This document shows, in pieces, positions 24,604 to 34,181 of a stretch of DNA of 38,680 nt (within the stretch, counting starts at the first letter, position 1; each line of letters opens with the position of its first letter). Position numbers and translations under genes: made by a program. The DNA is from JAZFSZ01 sp036446455. GTDB lineage: Bacteria > Pseudomonadota > Gammaproteobacteria > Acidiferrobacterales > JAJDNE01. The DNA lies in contig JAZFSZ010000091.1 in assembly GCA_036446455.1 (NCBI GenBank), positions 1-38,680 of the forward strand, written 5' to 3'. Under the pieces are notes generated by a model. The model was not told the origin of the DNA, ran no database searches, and saw only the letters and a program-made list of their open reading frames with translations.

Positions 24604-25371
24604 GTGAAAAGGAAATTTGTTTTCAGAATAATTGCGCTGCTTGCTGCAGTGACACTTTTTTCCGCCTGCAGCGCAAAACCAGCCAAAAAAGCACACAGAA
24701 ATTCGGAACAGATCAACAAGGTAGTTGCCACCAACGTAAGGCTGGCGACCATTTATATGCAGCGTAATCAGCTGAATTATGCCAAAGAAAAAGCCGATCG
24801 GGCACTGCAGGCAGACCCGAACAGCTCCCAGGCCAATAATATGATGGCGCTGCTCAAATGGAGGCTGCAACAATACGAAGAGGCGGACAAGTATTTTCGC
24901 GTGGCGGTGCGGCTGCAATCCAGCAACTCCTCGGCGTTGAATAATTATGGTGCGTTTCTGTGCGACCGCGGGAAGATAGATCAATCCCTGCGGTATTTTG
25001 ATCGTGCGGTACAAAACCCGCTTTATAAAAATCGTTCACAGGCGTTGACCAATGCAGGACGTTGTCTGATCAAAAAACCGGACGCAGAAAAAGCCAAGAC
25101 CTACTTCCGGCGCGCATTGAAATTCAACCGTAACGAATCTGAAGCACTATTGCAGTTGGCAAAGCTGAGTTACCAGTCTGATCGCATGCTGACGGCGCGT
25201 GCCTTTATGCAGCGCTATCTTGGAACCGGAAGAAAGACCGCCGAGAGCCTGTATCTGGCTTTGCGCATCGAGAGGGCCATGGGCAACAAGCAGGCCGCGA
25301 TTCGCTATGCCCGTAAATTGCAGCAGGAATTCCCGGCGTCATCCGAGGCGTCGCGGGTAGATAATCGCTAG
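24604..25371 (+). CDS. pilF: Type IV pilus biogenesis/stability lipoprotein PilF (PilW)
   Basis: The 255-aa protein starts at GTG 24604 behind a TAGGAG ribosome-binding site. It has a lipoprotein signal peptide with lipobox FSAC, lipidation at C22, and about six TPR-like helical repeats (about 40-250). PilF/PilW helps insert the PilQ secretin into the outer membrane for type IV pili. Its place between rlmN and rodZ is the standard gammaproteobacterial one. Confidence 0.92.
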   Translation: MKRKFVFRIIALLAAVTLFSACSAKPAKKAHRNSEQINKVVATNVRLATIYMQRNQLNYAKEKADRALQADPNSSQANNMMALLKWRLQQYEEADKYFRVAVRLQSSNSSALNNYGAFLCDRGKIDQSLRYFDRAVQNPLYKNRSQALTNAGRCLIKKPDAEKAKTYFRRALKFNRNESEALLQLAKLSYQSDRMLTARAFMQRYLGTGRKTAESLYLALRIERAMGNKQAAIRYARKLQQEFPASSEASRVDNR

Positions 25372-25379
25372 GAGTCTGC

Positions 25380-26366
25380 ATGGAGGATATGTCGAAACAG
25401 AGCCACAGCAAACCGGCGACGGGACCGGGAAAATTGCTGGGTGAGACACGTCGCCAGTTGGGGCTGGAACCTGACAATATTGCGCAGATACTGCACCTGT
25501 CGGTGCGACAGATTGAAGCGCTCGAGGCTGACGATTTTGACAGCCTGCCCGGGCCCACTTATGTTCGTGGCTACCTGCGCAGCTATTGCCATTTACTGAA
25601 TATCCAGTCTGATTCAGTTATTGACAGTTATAACGAAGTTATCGGGGGCTGGAAGACAACGACCTATAGCGGTCTGGCAGTCAAGCGGCAGATAAGCAGC
25701 AATGATAATATTATACGGCTTGGAACCATGGGTGTGATCGGAGTGGTATTTGGCCTGGCTATCGTCTGGTGGCTAGGGGAAGACGACACTGCCACTGTTA
25801 CGCCTGTGCCGACCGAAGTCGCGGCCGTGCGGTCAAAGGGAAATGAAGATATATCAGCTAGTTCTGCCGTGGAAGTGCCTGCGGCCGAGAAAGCGCCGGC
25901 TGCCGTTGTGCCGATAGAAACATCGCCTGCTGAAACACCCGAACCGGCGAAACCGGTTGAGCCGGAATCGATGGTAATGCCGGCAGAAACGCCGGCACCA
26001 CAACCGGAAAAGGACACAAATACGCAGCAGCCAACGAGTGTGGAAAAAGACGCCACTCAGACAGCCACTGATGCACAAACCAACCCCACAATCGTGAATG
26101 GTGCTCGGGCCAAACTGGTATTGCGTACGGATGGCATTTCCTGGGCCGATATCAGGGATGCCAACGACAATAAACTACTATACGAATCGGTAGCAGCAGG
26201 ACGTGTTGTTACTGTCGAAGGTGAGGCGCCACTGCAGGTATTTCTTGGTAACGCCAACGTGGTATCGCTGGAGATCGATGGTGTGGATTATGACTTTAGC
26301 CAGTTCAGGCGCGGGCTAACGGCCCGATTTAGTGTTGGCGGCCCTGCCGAAGGTAGCAGCGAATGA
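25380..26366 (+). CDS. rodZ: Cell-shape protein RodZ
   Basis: The 328-aa protein has an N-terminal helix-turn-helix domain (about 15-85; LLGETRRQLGLEPDNIAQIL), which in E. coli binds MreB. A single TM segment (about 114-132) is followed by a Pro/Glu/Thr-rich periplasmic linker (about 140-245) and a C-terminal DUF4115 beta domain (about 250-325). It links MreB to the elongation machinery. ATG 25380 has a TAGGAG at the right distance; the second ATG at 25389 is possible. The stop overlaps the ispG start by 4 bp (ATGA). Confidence 0.93.
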   Translation: MEDMSKQSHSKPATGPGKLLGETRRQLGLEPDNIAQILHLSVRQIEALEADDFDSLPGPTYVRGYLRSYCHLLNIQSDSVIDSYNEVIGGWKTTTYSGLAVKRQISSNDNIIRLGTMGVIGVVFGLAIVWWLGEDDTATVTPVPTEVAAVRSKGNEDISASSAVEVPAAEKAPAAVVPIETSPAETPEPAKPVEPESMVMPAETPAPQPEKDTNTQQPTSVEKDATQTATDAQTNPTIVNGARAKLVLRTDGISWADIRDANDNKLLYESVAAGRVVTVEGEAPLQVFLGNANVVSLEIDGVDYDFSQFRRGLTARFSVGGPAEGSSE

Positions 26367-27487
26367 GTTATCGTCAACACATCAGCCGACGTCAGTCACG
26401 ACAGATTATGGTGGGAAACGTCGCCGTGGGCGGTGATGCACCGATCAGTGTCCAGAGCATGACCAATACTGATACTTGCGATGTCGAGGCAACGGTTTCC
26501 CAGATTGAGGCTCTTCAACGTGCGGGCGCTGACATTGTCCGTGTGTCGGTGCCGACCATGGATGCCGCAGAGGCATTTGGTAAAATAAAGAAGCGCGTAA
26601 GTGTTCCGCTGGTGAGTGATATTCATTTCGATTATCGCATCGCCCTTCGGGTGGCAGAGCTTGGCGCTGACTGTTTACGCATTAATCCAGGCAACATCGG
26701 CCGTGAGGATCGCGTGCGAATGGTGGTCGATGCCGCGCGGGACCGAAATATTCCCATTCGCATTGGCGTCAATGCCGGTTCGCTGGAGAAGGATCTGCAA
26801 AAGAAATATGGCGAACCGACTCCTGATGCACTGGTGGAATCCGCCATGCGCCACATCGATATCCTTGACCGGTTGAATTTTCACGAATTCAAGATCAGCT
26901 TGAAGGCCTCCGAAATCTACATGACAGTGTCGGCATACCGTAAACTGGCCACGCAAGTCGATAACCCTTTCCATCTGGGCATCACCGAAGCTGGCGGACT
27001 ACGTTCCGGTACGGTTAAATCGGCAGTCGGGATAGGCATGTTACTGGTAGATGGAATCGGCGATACCCTGCGCGTCTCGCTGGCGGCGGATCCGGTAGAG
27101 GAGGTCAAGGTTGGTTTTGACATTCTCAAGAGTCTCGGTATTCGTAGTAAAGGTATCAATATTATTGCCTGCCCGTCATGTTCACGGCAACAGTTTAATG
27201 TTATCGCCGCGGTAAATGAACTGGAGTCGCGCCTAGAAGACATACAGGAAACACTTGATGTGGCAATTATTGGTTGTGTCGTTAATGGCCCGGGAGAAGC
27301 GAGACAGGCTGATATCGGATTGACCGGGGGCGAGCCCAACCTGTTGTATGTCGGTGGAAAGCCGGATCATAAAGTCAGTGACAATGACTTGGTGGAGGAG
27401 CTCGAGCGCGTGATTCGTGAGCGTGTTCGAAAGCGGAAATCCAGCGAAAGAGAAAAAAAACCACTTCCGAAAACCCGAACCGGCTGA
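26363..27487 (+). CDS. ispG: 4-hydroxy-3-methylbut-2-enyl diphosphate synthase (IspG/GcpE)
   Basis: The 374-aa enzyme converts methylerythritol cyclodiphosphate to HMBPP in the MEP isoprenoid pathway, using a 4Fe-4S cluster and reduced flavodoxin or ferredoxin. Cluster ligands are C270 and C273 (ACPSCSRQ), C305 (GCVVNGPGE) and E312. The N-terminal TIM barrel contains SVQSMTNTDT. It is translationally coupled to rodZ by a 4-bp overlap. The C-terminal tail is Lys/Arg-rich (from about 352), which is not part of the core. Confidence 0.96.
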   Translation: MSYRQHISRRQSRQIMVGNVAVGGDAPISVQSMTNTDTCDVEATVSQIEALQRAGADIVRVSVPTMDAAEAFGKIKKRVSVPLVSDIHFDYRIALRVAELGADCLRINPGNIGREDRVRMVVDAARDRNIPIRIGVNAGSLEKDLQKKYGEPTPDALVESAMRHIDILDRLNFHEFKISLKASEIYMTVSAYRKLATQVDNPFHLGITEAGGLRSGTVKSAVGIGMLLVDGIGDTLRVSLAADPVEEVKVGFDILKSLGIRSKGINIIACPSCSRQQFNVIAAVNELESRLEDIQETLDVAIIGCVVNGPGEARQADIGLTGGEPNLLYVGGKPDHKVSDNDLVEELERVIRERVRKRKSSEREKKPLPKTRTG

Positions 27488-27496
27488 GGACGCATC

Positions 27497-28753
27497 TTGA
27501 GTAAATCTATTCAGGCCATTCGCGGGATGAATGACCTGCTCCCCGATACCGTTGTCTATTGGCAGCACATTGAGGATGTGGCGCGCCGGATTCTGAGCGC
27601 CTACGGGTATCGCGAAATACGCCTGCCTCAGCTTGAAAAAACCGAGCTCTTCAAACGATACATCGGAGAAGTAACGGATATTGTCGAGAAGGAGAAGTAT
27701 ACCTTTGTGGACCGCAACGGCGACAGCCTGACCCTGCGTCCCGAGGGAACGGCGGGTTGTGTCCGTGCTGCCATTGAGAATGGTATGTTGCATAACCAGA
27801 CTCACCGTCTCTGGTATTCCGGACCAATGTTCCGCCATGAGCGGCCACAAAAGGGCCGCTATCGTCAATTTTACCAGATAGGCGTAGAAACATTTGGGTT
27901 GCCCGGTCCGGATATTGACGCAGAAATAATTGTCATGACCGCGCGTCTTTGGCGTGAGCTGGGGCTGGAAAACCTGACACTGGAAATCAATTCTCTGGGC
28001 ACAGTAGAGACGCGTAATGCCCATCGCCAGGAACTGGTGGCCTATCTAAATGATCATATTGACCAGCTTGACGATGACAGCCGCCGTCGGTTACAACAAA
28101 ATCCCTTGCGTATACTGGACAGCAAGAATCCGGATGTGCAAAAGGTAGTTGCGGGTGCACCCAGCCTGATTGACCATCTCAACGCGGAATCAAAAGAACA
28201 TTTTAAGCAGTTACAGGCCTTCCTTGATGACGCAGGACTCGCTTATATTGTAAATCCCTGCCTTGTGCGCGGGCTGGATTATTACAGCCGTACCGTGTTT
28301 GAGTGGAAAACCACGGCGCTGGGTGCACAGGGAACGGTGTGCGCGGGCGGGCGATATGATGGTCTGGTCGAGCAACTGGGCGGCAAAGCCGTGCCTGCCG
28401 CCGGGTTTGCGCTGGGGATGGAGCGGCTGGTGGAGCTGGTACAGCAACAGCTGCAGTCCGGTCTGGTGGAAACACTTGATGCCTATCTTGTGTTACTGGG
28501 AGACAAGGCGAAACAAAAGGGGGCAACCCTGGCCGAATCATTACGCGACAATGGACTACGGGTCATTATGCATTGCGGCGGCGGCAGCCTTAAAAGTCAG
28601 ATGAAAAAGGCCGACAATAGCGGCGCACGTTACGCCATCATCCTCGGTGATGATGAGCTGACCAGCGGCAAGGCCAGCGTCAAGAATTTGCGTGAAACGG
28701 GCGAGCAGATAGAACTCAGTTTCAACGAACTGGCGGCGGCTTTACTTAACTAG
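27497..28753 (+). CDS. hisS: Histidyl-tRNA synthetase
   Basis: The 418-aa class II synthetase begins at TTG 27497 behind GAGGA. It has motif 2 (FRHERPQKGRYRQFYQIG, about 111-128), the histidine-binding segments LVRGLDYYSRTVFE and GGRYDGL, motif 3 (GFALGMERL) and a C-terminal anticodon-binding domain (about 325-418). It charges tRNA-His. It lies 9 bp after ispG in the standard gammaproteobacterial order. Confidence 0.97.
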   Translation: MSKSIQAIRGMNDLLPDTVVYWQHIEDVARRILSAYGYREIRLPQLEKTELFKRYIGEVTDIVEKEKYTFVDRNGDSLTLRPEGTAGCVRAAIENGMLHNQTHRLWYSGPMFRHERPQKGRYRQFYQIGVETFGLPGPDIDAEIIVMTARLWRELGLENLTLEINSLGTVETRNAHRQELVAYLNDHIDQLDDDSRRRLQQNPLRILDSKNPDVQKVVAGAPSLIDHLNAESKEHFKQLQAFLDDAGLAYIVNPCLVRGLDYYSRTVFEWKTTALGAQGTVCAGGRYDGLVEQLGGKAVPAAGFALGMERLVELVQQQLQSGLVETLDAYLVLLGDKAKQKGATLAESLRDNGLRVIMHCGGGSLKSQMKKADNSGARYAIILGDDELTSGKASVKNLRETGEQIELSFNELAAALLN

Positions 28754-28781
28754 AAAATGACAAATCAACGGGTGAAGAAGA

Positions 28782-29429
28782 TTGGATAACGAATTTCATG
28801 AAGAAGATGATTTAGAGAAGCTTAAGGCCTGGTGGAAGAACTATGGTAGCGCTTTGTTAATTGGTGCCGTGCTGGGGACGGGTAGCCTGTTTGGATATCG
28901 TCAATGGCAGCAGTACGAGCATGACCAGGCGGCGCAGGCCTCCACTCTTTACGACCAGGTTGTGTATCAACTGAAGCAGAAAGCACTGGACCAGGCAAGC
29001 AGCCTTGGTGGTCAGGTGATGGACAACTATGAATCGACACCCTATGCGGGAATGGCCGCGCTTCTGATGGCACGCATCAGCTACGATCGCGGAGACATTA
29101 CCAGCGCCAAACGGCAACTGCAGTGGGCCGTCAATAATGCAACGATCGGAGCGACCCGACATGCAGCCCGGTTGCGCCTGGCAAAGATTATGCGTGACGA
29201 AGGCGCAATCACTGAAGCGTTGATACTGCTGAAGGTACGTGACCGTGGCGGTTTTACTGCTGAATACAGCGAGCTCGAAGGAGACTTGTATGCTGCCGAT
29301 GGGATGTCTGAAGAAGCGCGTGCCGCCTACGCGATAGCACTATCGGTGGGGCAGGGCCAGAATCGCGAATACGAAACAATACTGAAGATGAAGCTTGCCG
29401 ATCTGGGGCAAAAGGAAGCGGTTAAATGA
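28782..29429 (+). CDS. yfgM: YfgM-family tetratricopeptide membrane protein
   Basis: The 215-aa protein has a short acidic cytoplasmic start, a single TM segment (about 23-41) and a periplasmic TPR-like domain (about 60-210). In E. coli YfgM associates with the SecYEG translocon and the chaperone PpiD. The start is TTG 28782, with GAAGAAG upstream acting as a weak ribosome-binding site. Its stop overlaps the start of bamB (ATGA), so the two are translated together. Confidence 0.93.
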   Translation: MDNEFHEEDDLEKLKAWWKNYGSALLIGAVLGTGSLFGYRQWQQYEHDQAAQASTLYDQVVYQLKQKALDQASSLGGQVMDNYESTPYAGMAALLMARISYDRGDITSAKRQLQWAVNNATIGATRHAARLRLAKIMRDEGAITEALILLKVRDRGGFTAEYSELEGDLYAADGMSEEARAAYAIALSVGQGQNREYETILKMKLADLGQKEAVK

Positions 29430-30568
29430 TGAGAGCAGTCTGGCTGTTTGCCGCTTTTTTGTTTCTGGGTGCGTGCGGTGGTGGTGGCAAGAGTAATCTG
29501 GTGCCCCCGACGCCGCTACGGGATTTTAGGTCATCGGCGGTGATTAAAGAGATCTGGACTACGGATATCGGCGCCACCGATGATCGATATAACCGGCTCC
29601 AGCCCAGAATCGCAGGCGATATTCTGTTTGCGGCAAGCGGTAAGGGCAGGGTATCGGCGTTCGACGCGGACAAGGGCAAGCTGTTGTGGCGCAAGGAATT
29701 TTCGGTACCGATCAGTGGCGCCATGGGCTACGGCAATAACATGGCATTGCTGGGAACGCGCGAAGGCGAAGTACTGGCACTGAATAGCGATAGCGGCGAG
29801 CTGCTGTGGCGTACCCGGCTAAGCAGTGAAGTACTGGTGGCTCCGGTAGCGACTTCAGGCGTCGTATTGGCGCAGACTGTTGATGGCTACATCTATGGTC
29901 TCAAGGCCAATGACGGTAGTGAGTTGTGGAAATTTCATCGAACGGTGCCGGCGCTCTCACTCCGGGGTACCAGCCGCCCCAACCTTCAGGGTGGAATTGC
30001 GGTAACCGGTTTTGCCAATGGCACCATGGTGGGCCTCGATCTGAAAACAGGCCGCCCGCGTTGGGACATAGTAGTTTCCCGGCCGACCGGACGAACTGAA
30101 CTGGAGCGCATTGTTGATGTCGATGGGTCGCCGGTGATCGCCGGCTTTCGATTGTTTGCTGCCAGCTTTCAGGGCAGATTAATTGCGCTGGATCTGCGTA
30201 GCGGCCGGCTCCTGTGGACGCAAAAAATGTCGACCTATGTTCCAGTGGCGGTTGATAACTCCCGGATATATGTAGTTACTGCCGAGGGCGTTGTGATTGC
30301 ACTGGACCAGCGTACCGGCGCGGAACAATGGCGACAGGCGGGCCTGCGAGCACGTTTTGTTTCCGCTCCCGCATTGGTGGGTGATTACATCGCGGTCGGT
30401 GATTATGATGGCTATCTGCACCTGTTATCGCGACAGGACGGCAGTTTTGCTGCCCGCACCCATGTTGGTGGAAGCGCCATTATCAGTGGTGCCGTCGCCC
30501 GAGGTAACAGGCTGTATGTCAGCAATCAGGCTGGCAAGCTGGTCGCGCTTCGCGTTACACCCAAATAG
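29426..30568 (+). CDS. bamB: Outer membrane assembly lipoprotein BamB
   Basis: The 380-aa lipoprotein has lipobox LGAC with lipidation at C17, then a PQQ-like beta-propeller (about 45-378). Repeated propeller signatures include GKLLWRKE, GELLWRTR, GSELWKFH, GRPRWD, GRLLWTQK and GAEQWRQA. BamB is part of the BAM complex that folds beta-barrel proteins into the outer membrane. It overlaps yfgM by 4 bp and precedes der. Confidence 0.96.
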   Translation: MMRAVWLFAAFLFLGACGGGGKSNLVPPTPLRDFRSSAVIKEIWTTDIGATDDRYNRLQPRIAGDILFAASGKGRVSAFDADKGKLLWRKEFSVPISGAMGYGNNMALLGTREGEVLALNSDSGELLWRTRLSSEVLVAPVATSGVVLAQTVDGYIYGLKANDGSELWKFHRTVPALSLRGTSRPNLQGGIAVTGFANGTMVGLDLKTGRPRWDIVVSRPTGRTELERIVDVDGSPVIAGFRLFAASFQGRLIALDLRSGRLLWTQKMSTYVPVAVDNSRIYVVTAEGVVIALDQRTGAEQWRQAGLRARFVSAPALVGDYIAVGDYDGYLHLLSRQDGSFAARTHVGGSAIISGAVARGNRLYVSNQAGKLVALRVTPK

Positions 30569-30584
30569 GCATCTACGGTCGGGT

Positions 30585-30607
30585 ACGTACGGTCCGGCTG
30601 CGTACGT
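30585..30607. repeat. Inverted repeat between bamB and der
   Basis: ACGTACG (30585-30591) and CGTACGT (30601-30607) form a perfect 7-bp stem with a 9-base loop in the 54-bp bamB-der gap. No T-run follows, so it is not a standard terminator. It could be a processing or attenuation hairpin, or a protein site. Confidence 0.45.
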
Positions 30608-30622
30608 TCAACTAACCAGACA

Positions 30623-32017
30623 ATGAATCCGGTAATCGTTCTTGTGGGTCACCCCAACGTCGGTAAGTCGACCTTGTTTAATCGACTCACCCGTGGGCGT
30701 GATGCCCTGGTTGCCGATACACCCGGTTTGACCCGTGACCGGCAGTATGGCGAAGGCCGACGAGGTGACAAGCCCTACCTGCTGGTCGATACCGGTGGTG
30801 TGGTAGAGGCCCTGGACAGGGTGAACCAGACCGATGCCACCATTGAGGCGGCAATGCGCGATCAAACCCGCCAGGCAATCGACGAGGCTGACGCGGTTAT
30901 TTTTTTGGTTGATGCCCAGTTGGGGGTGACGCCGGCCGATGAAGATCTGGCGCGTTACCTGAGGCGCACCGCAAAGCCGGTCACCATTGCGGTGAACAAG
31001 GCCGAGGGGATGGATCCACCAACTGTCACTGCAGACTTTCATCGTCTCGGGCTGAATCGCCTGTATGCAATATCCGCCAAGCGAGGCGACGGTATCAATG
31101 CCTTGTTACTGGATCTACTGAGCGAGTTTCCTGCTGAAGAAACGTCCGTTGTCGATAATGATATCCCGCGGGTCGCCGTGGCGGGTCGACCCAATGTCGG
31201 CAAGTCAACGTTAATCAACTCCATGCTGGGTGAAAAGAGGGTGGTCGTATTCGATGAACCGGGGACAACGCGCGACAGCATCCGCATCCCGCTGGAACGT
31301 AAAGGGCGTTCTTATATACTGATCGATACAGCAGGCGTGCGCCGCAAAAGAAGCGTGCATGAGGTGATTGAGAAATTCTCGGTGATCAAGACACTACAGG
31401 CAATTGAAGAAGCCAACGTGGTGGTTCTGATGCTGGATGCCGATCAGGGTTTAAGTGAACAGGACGCGAGCCTGGCAGGGTATATCCTCGAAAAAGGACG
31501 TTCCCTGGTTGTAGTTGTTAATAAAAGCGATAAAGTAGATCAGCAAAAACGACAATGGCTTGAGCGTGAGCTGGACAGGCGTTTTGCCTTCATAACTTTT
31601 GTGCGCCCACACTTTATCTCGGCATTGCACGGTAACGGTGTTGTGACCTTGTTCAAAATGATTGATCGCGCTTTTGCGTCGGCTTGCAAGGATATGAGCA
31701 CGTCACTACTGAACCGGGTATTGCAGAAAGCGGTTCAGGCCACTCAGCCTCCCATGGTAAAAGGACGCAGAATCAAGCTCAAGTTTGCGCATCAGGGCGG
31801 CAGGAATCCGCCGTTGATTATCATTCATGGCAACCAGGTTGACCACTTGCCAGACAGCTATCGTCGCTACCTGGAAAGTGCCTTTCGCAAGGCATTTCGG
31901 CTTGAAGGCACGCCGGTCAAGATAGAATGTCGAGTTGGTGCCAATCCATTTGCAGGTAAAACCAGCAAGAAATCAGCGCGTTATCGCAGTAAGCGGTCGC
32001 GCCGCCCGGGTCGCTAG
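30623..32017 (+). CDS. der: Ribosome assembly GTPase Der (EngA)
   Basis: The 464-aa protein has two tandem GTPase domains, with P-loops at 9-17 (GHPNVGKST) and 188-196 (GRPNVGKST), each followed by DTPG/DTAG-type and NKxD-type motifs. In G domain 1 the NKxD motif reads NKAE, as in many Der proteins, and in domain 2 NKSD. A KH-like C-terminal domain (about 355-440) and a very basic tail (KKSARYRSKRSRRPGR) follow. Der is needed for maturation of the 50S subunit. Confidence 0.96.
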   Translation: MNPVIVLVGHPNVGKSTLFNRLTRGRDALVADTPGLTRDRQYGEGRRGDKPYLLVDTGGVVEALDRVNQTDATIEAAMRDQTRQAIDEADAVIFLVDAQLGVTPADEDLARYLRRTAKPVTIAVNKAEGMDPPTVTADFHRLGLNRLYAISAKRGDGINALLLDLLSEFPAEETSVVDNDIPRVAVAGRPNVGKSTLINSMLGEKRVVVFDEPGTTRDSIRIPLERKGRSYILIDTAGVRRKRSVHEVIEKFSVIKTLQAIEEANVVVLMLDADQGLSEQDASLAGYILEKGRSLVVVVNKSDKVDQQKRQWLERELDRRFAFITFVRPHFISALHGNGVVTLFKMIDRAFASACKDMSTSLLNRVLQKAVQATQPPMVKGRRIKLKFAHQGGRNPPLIIIHGNQVDHLPDSYRRYLESAFRKAFRLEGTPVKIECRVGANPFAGKTSKKSARYRSKRSRRPGR

Positions 32018-32145
32018 ACGATACGGGCAGATGCCGGACTGGTCGATCATTTGCGCTAGAATGAATACTGTTATACCGGAAAACGTCAGTTACTAAAGTG
32101 CGAACAACCGCCAGTATTATCAGAATGTATTGCTGAGGCCACTGC

Positions 32146-33279
32146 ATGGGGGGATATCACAAAGACGCATTGCCGCGGGGACACCACCTCGTCGATTATG
32201 AAATCGAGTCGTTGCTTGGATTCGGTGGATTCGGTATTACCTATCTTGCGCACGACTCACAGCTTGGTGCCAAGGTTGCCATCAAGGAGTATCTGCCACA
32301 GGATATTTCCGGGCGGGTTGAAGCAACAAAAGTCTTCCCCAACCCTGATGCGCCCAATGCGTTTCAGGACTACCACTTGGGATTGAAAGAGTTCCTCAAG
32401 GAAGCACGTCACCTGGTTCGATTTAAACATCCCAATATTGTTCGTGTATTGCGGTACATGGAGGCCAACGGCACGGCCTACATGGTGATGGAGTATGAAG
32501 AGGGCGAAAGTCTTGGTGAGTATCTGAAACGCAAGCCTGGTAGACGTCTGGAAGAGAAAGAATTTCTGCGCATCTTTTTACCCGTTTTTAATGGTCTCGG
32601 TGCCGTTCATGCAGACAAGATTCTGCATCTGGATATCAAGCCGGACAATATCTATTTGCGCAAGGATCACACCCCTATGCTGATTGATTTTGGATCCGCG
32701 CGGCAGGCGATTACCGGCCCGGATCATATGCAGCGGATTACATTGACTCATGGCTATGCGCCCATTGAGCAATATCCCGGCAAGGGTGATCCTGGTCCGT
32801 GGACAGATATTTATGCCGCAGGTGCCAGCATGTACTTTTGTATTTGCGGAAAGCGACCGGAGATCTCGATCAATCGCTATCAAACGATACTAAAGCATCA
32901 TGTGGATCCCCTGGTACCGGCAACAAAAATAGGGGATGGCCACTACTCACGGTATATCCTGGAGTGCATCGACTGGGCGCTGCAAATTTACGCCAGTGAT
33001 CGTCCGCAGTCCGCGCGTGAATTGCAGGATGCTCTCATGGGTAAGGGCATACCTAAACCGGGGCAGGTGAAACCGAGCATCAATATTTCCGGACCAGCCT
33101 ATCTGGATACACAGCAGGGTGAAGGCAGGGCAGGGCGCTGGATTGTTATTTTATTGGTCCTGGGTATATTGGGTGGTGGCTACTATCTCAAACCAAATCT
33201 TGCAAAAGAAGTATTTGCCCAGTCGGGAAAATGGGTCAAGGGACAAACTCAGGAATTGGTCAAGCTGCTGAAGCGATAG
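32146..33279 (+). CDS. Membrane-anchored Hanks-type serine/threonine protein kinase
   Basis: The 377-aa protein has an N-terminal kinase domain (about 18-300): Gly-rich loop GFGGFG (25-30), ATP-binding K47 (VAIKEY), catalytic D163 and N168 in HLDIKPDN, and DFG at 181-183. The usual HRD Arg is Leu, a common variant in bacterial kinases. The activation segment contains TLTHGYAPIEQY. A Gly/Pro linker, a single TM segment (about 332-348) and a short basic extracytoplasmic tail follow, with no PASTA or other sensor domain. The kinase should face the cytoplasm. Its substrates are unknown. It stands alone after der and converges with the M23 peptidase gene. Confidence 0.88.
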   Translation: MGGYHKDALPRGHHLVDYEIESLLGFGGFGITYLAHDSQLGAKVAIKEYLPQDISGRVEATKVFPNPDAPNAFQDYHLGLKEFLKEARHLVRFKHPNIVRVLRYMEANGTAYMVMEYEEGESLGEYLKRKPGRRLEEKEFLRIFLPVFNGLGAVHADKILHLDIKPDNIYLRKDHTPMLIDFGSARQAITGPDHMQRITLTHGYAPIEQYPGKGDPGPWTDIYAAGASMYFCICGKRPEISINRYQTILKHHVDPLVPATKIGDGHYSRYILECIDWALQIYASDRPQSARELQDALMGKGIPKPGQVKPSINISGPAYLDTQQGEGRAGRWIVILLVLGILGGGYYLKPNLAKEVFAQSGKWVKGQTQELVKLLKR

Positions 33280-33281
33280 GT

Positions 33282-34181
33282 TCAGGAACCACCGGTGGCA
33301 CGCTGCAGTTTTTCGATGTGTGCCTGGTTATCTGCCAGTGACTGTGGTCGCACGAATGGCATTGGATCGACAAAGGTTTGATTCAGTATGACACCCCAAT
33401 GCAGATGCGGTCCGGTGACTCGACCTGTCATCCCCACCTCACCAATTTTTTGTCCCCGTCCTATCCGCATTCCTGGTGTAACATCGATCTTGCTGAGGTG
33501 GTTGTATGTCGTCAGCAACCCTTGGCCATGATCAAGAAAAATGGTTGCACCGTTAAAAAAGTATTCACCGGTGCTGACCACGACTGCATCTGCCGGTGCG
33601 TAAACCGGTGTGCCGGTTGGCGCAGCGATATCCAGTGCGCTGTGTCGCCGTGGTCGTGGACTATTGTTGTAATAACGGACCAGACCAAACTGGCTGCTGA
33701 AGAACCCCTTCACCGGTAAATCAAATCGCAACGGCGGCCGTGAATTTTGCGACCAGGTGACAAAGGCTGCGCCGATTTTCTTACGATCTTTCGCGATTCT
33801 GATCAGGTCCTCTTTTGTTGGCTCGACCTTGCGTTTGTTCTTGATGGTTAATCGCTGTATCGGGTATTTCTTGTCGACCAGATTAATCTGGTGCCGGTGT
33901 ATTTGCCCATTGGTAACGGTTTTTAGAAAATACTCCCCCGGTTTCAGTTTGAGTGGCAGGCCCAGTACGGCCAGCCAGCGGCTGCCATCATATATCACCA
34001 TCACGCGCTGGCCACGAAACCTGGCGCGCGGCGTCGCCGCCTTTTCCTGGTGCAGGGGGATCACCATAACGCCGCCGGGTACATTTTCCGTTTCGGGTAA
34101 TTCAATTGCGATGGCGCTGAAGGAAAACAGGGCGACGAAAAAAATAATGGGCAAGAAAAAATTATTTCGGTTCATGCACAT
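33282..34181 (-). CDS. Secreted M23-family (LytM-type) metallopeptidase
   Basis: The 299-aa protein has a signal peptide (cleavage near AIA-IE, about 25). An N-terminal beta-rich region (about 35-115) precedes a LytM peptidase domain (about 155-275) with the zinc ligands H180 and D184 (RHSALD) and the H259-L-H261 pair. All catalytic positions are present, so it probably cuts peptidoglycan cross-links in the periplasm. It starts inside the end of xseA (20-bp overlap; ATG 34181 or ATG 34175), so the two are co-translated. Only 2 bp separate its end from the kinase gene. Confidence 0.9.
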   Translation of the reverse strand: MCMNRNNFFLPIIFFVALFSFSAIAIELPETENVPGGVMVIPLHQEKAATPRARFRGQRVMVIYDGSRWLAVLGLPLKLKPGEYFLKTVTNGQIHRHQINLVDKKYPIQRLTIKNKRKVEPTKEDLIRIAKDRKKIGAAFVTWSQNSRPPLRFDLPVKGFFSSQFGLVRYYNNSPRPRRHSALDIAAPTGTPVYAPADAVVVSTGEYFFNGATIFLDHGQGLLTTYNHLSKIDVTPGMRIGRGQKIGEVGMTGRVTGPHLHWGVILNQTFVDPMPFVRPQSLADNQAHIEKLQRATGGS

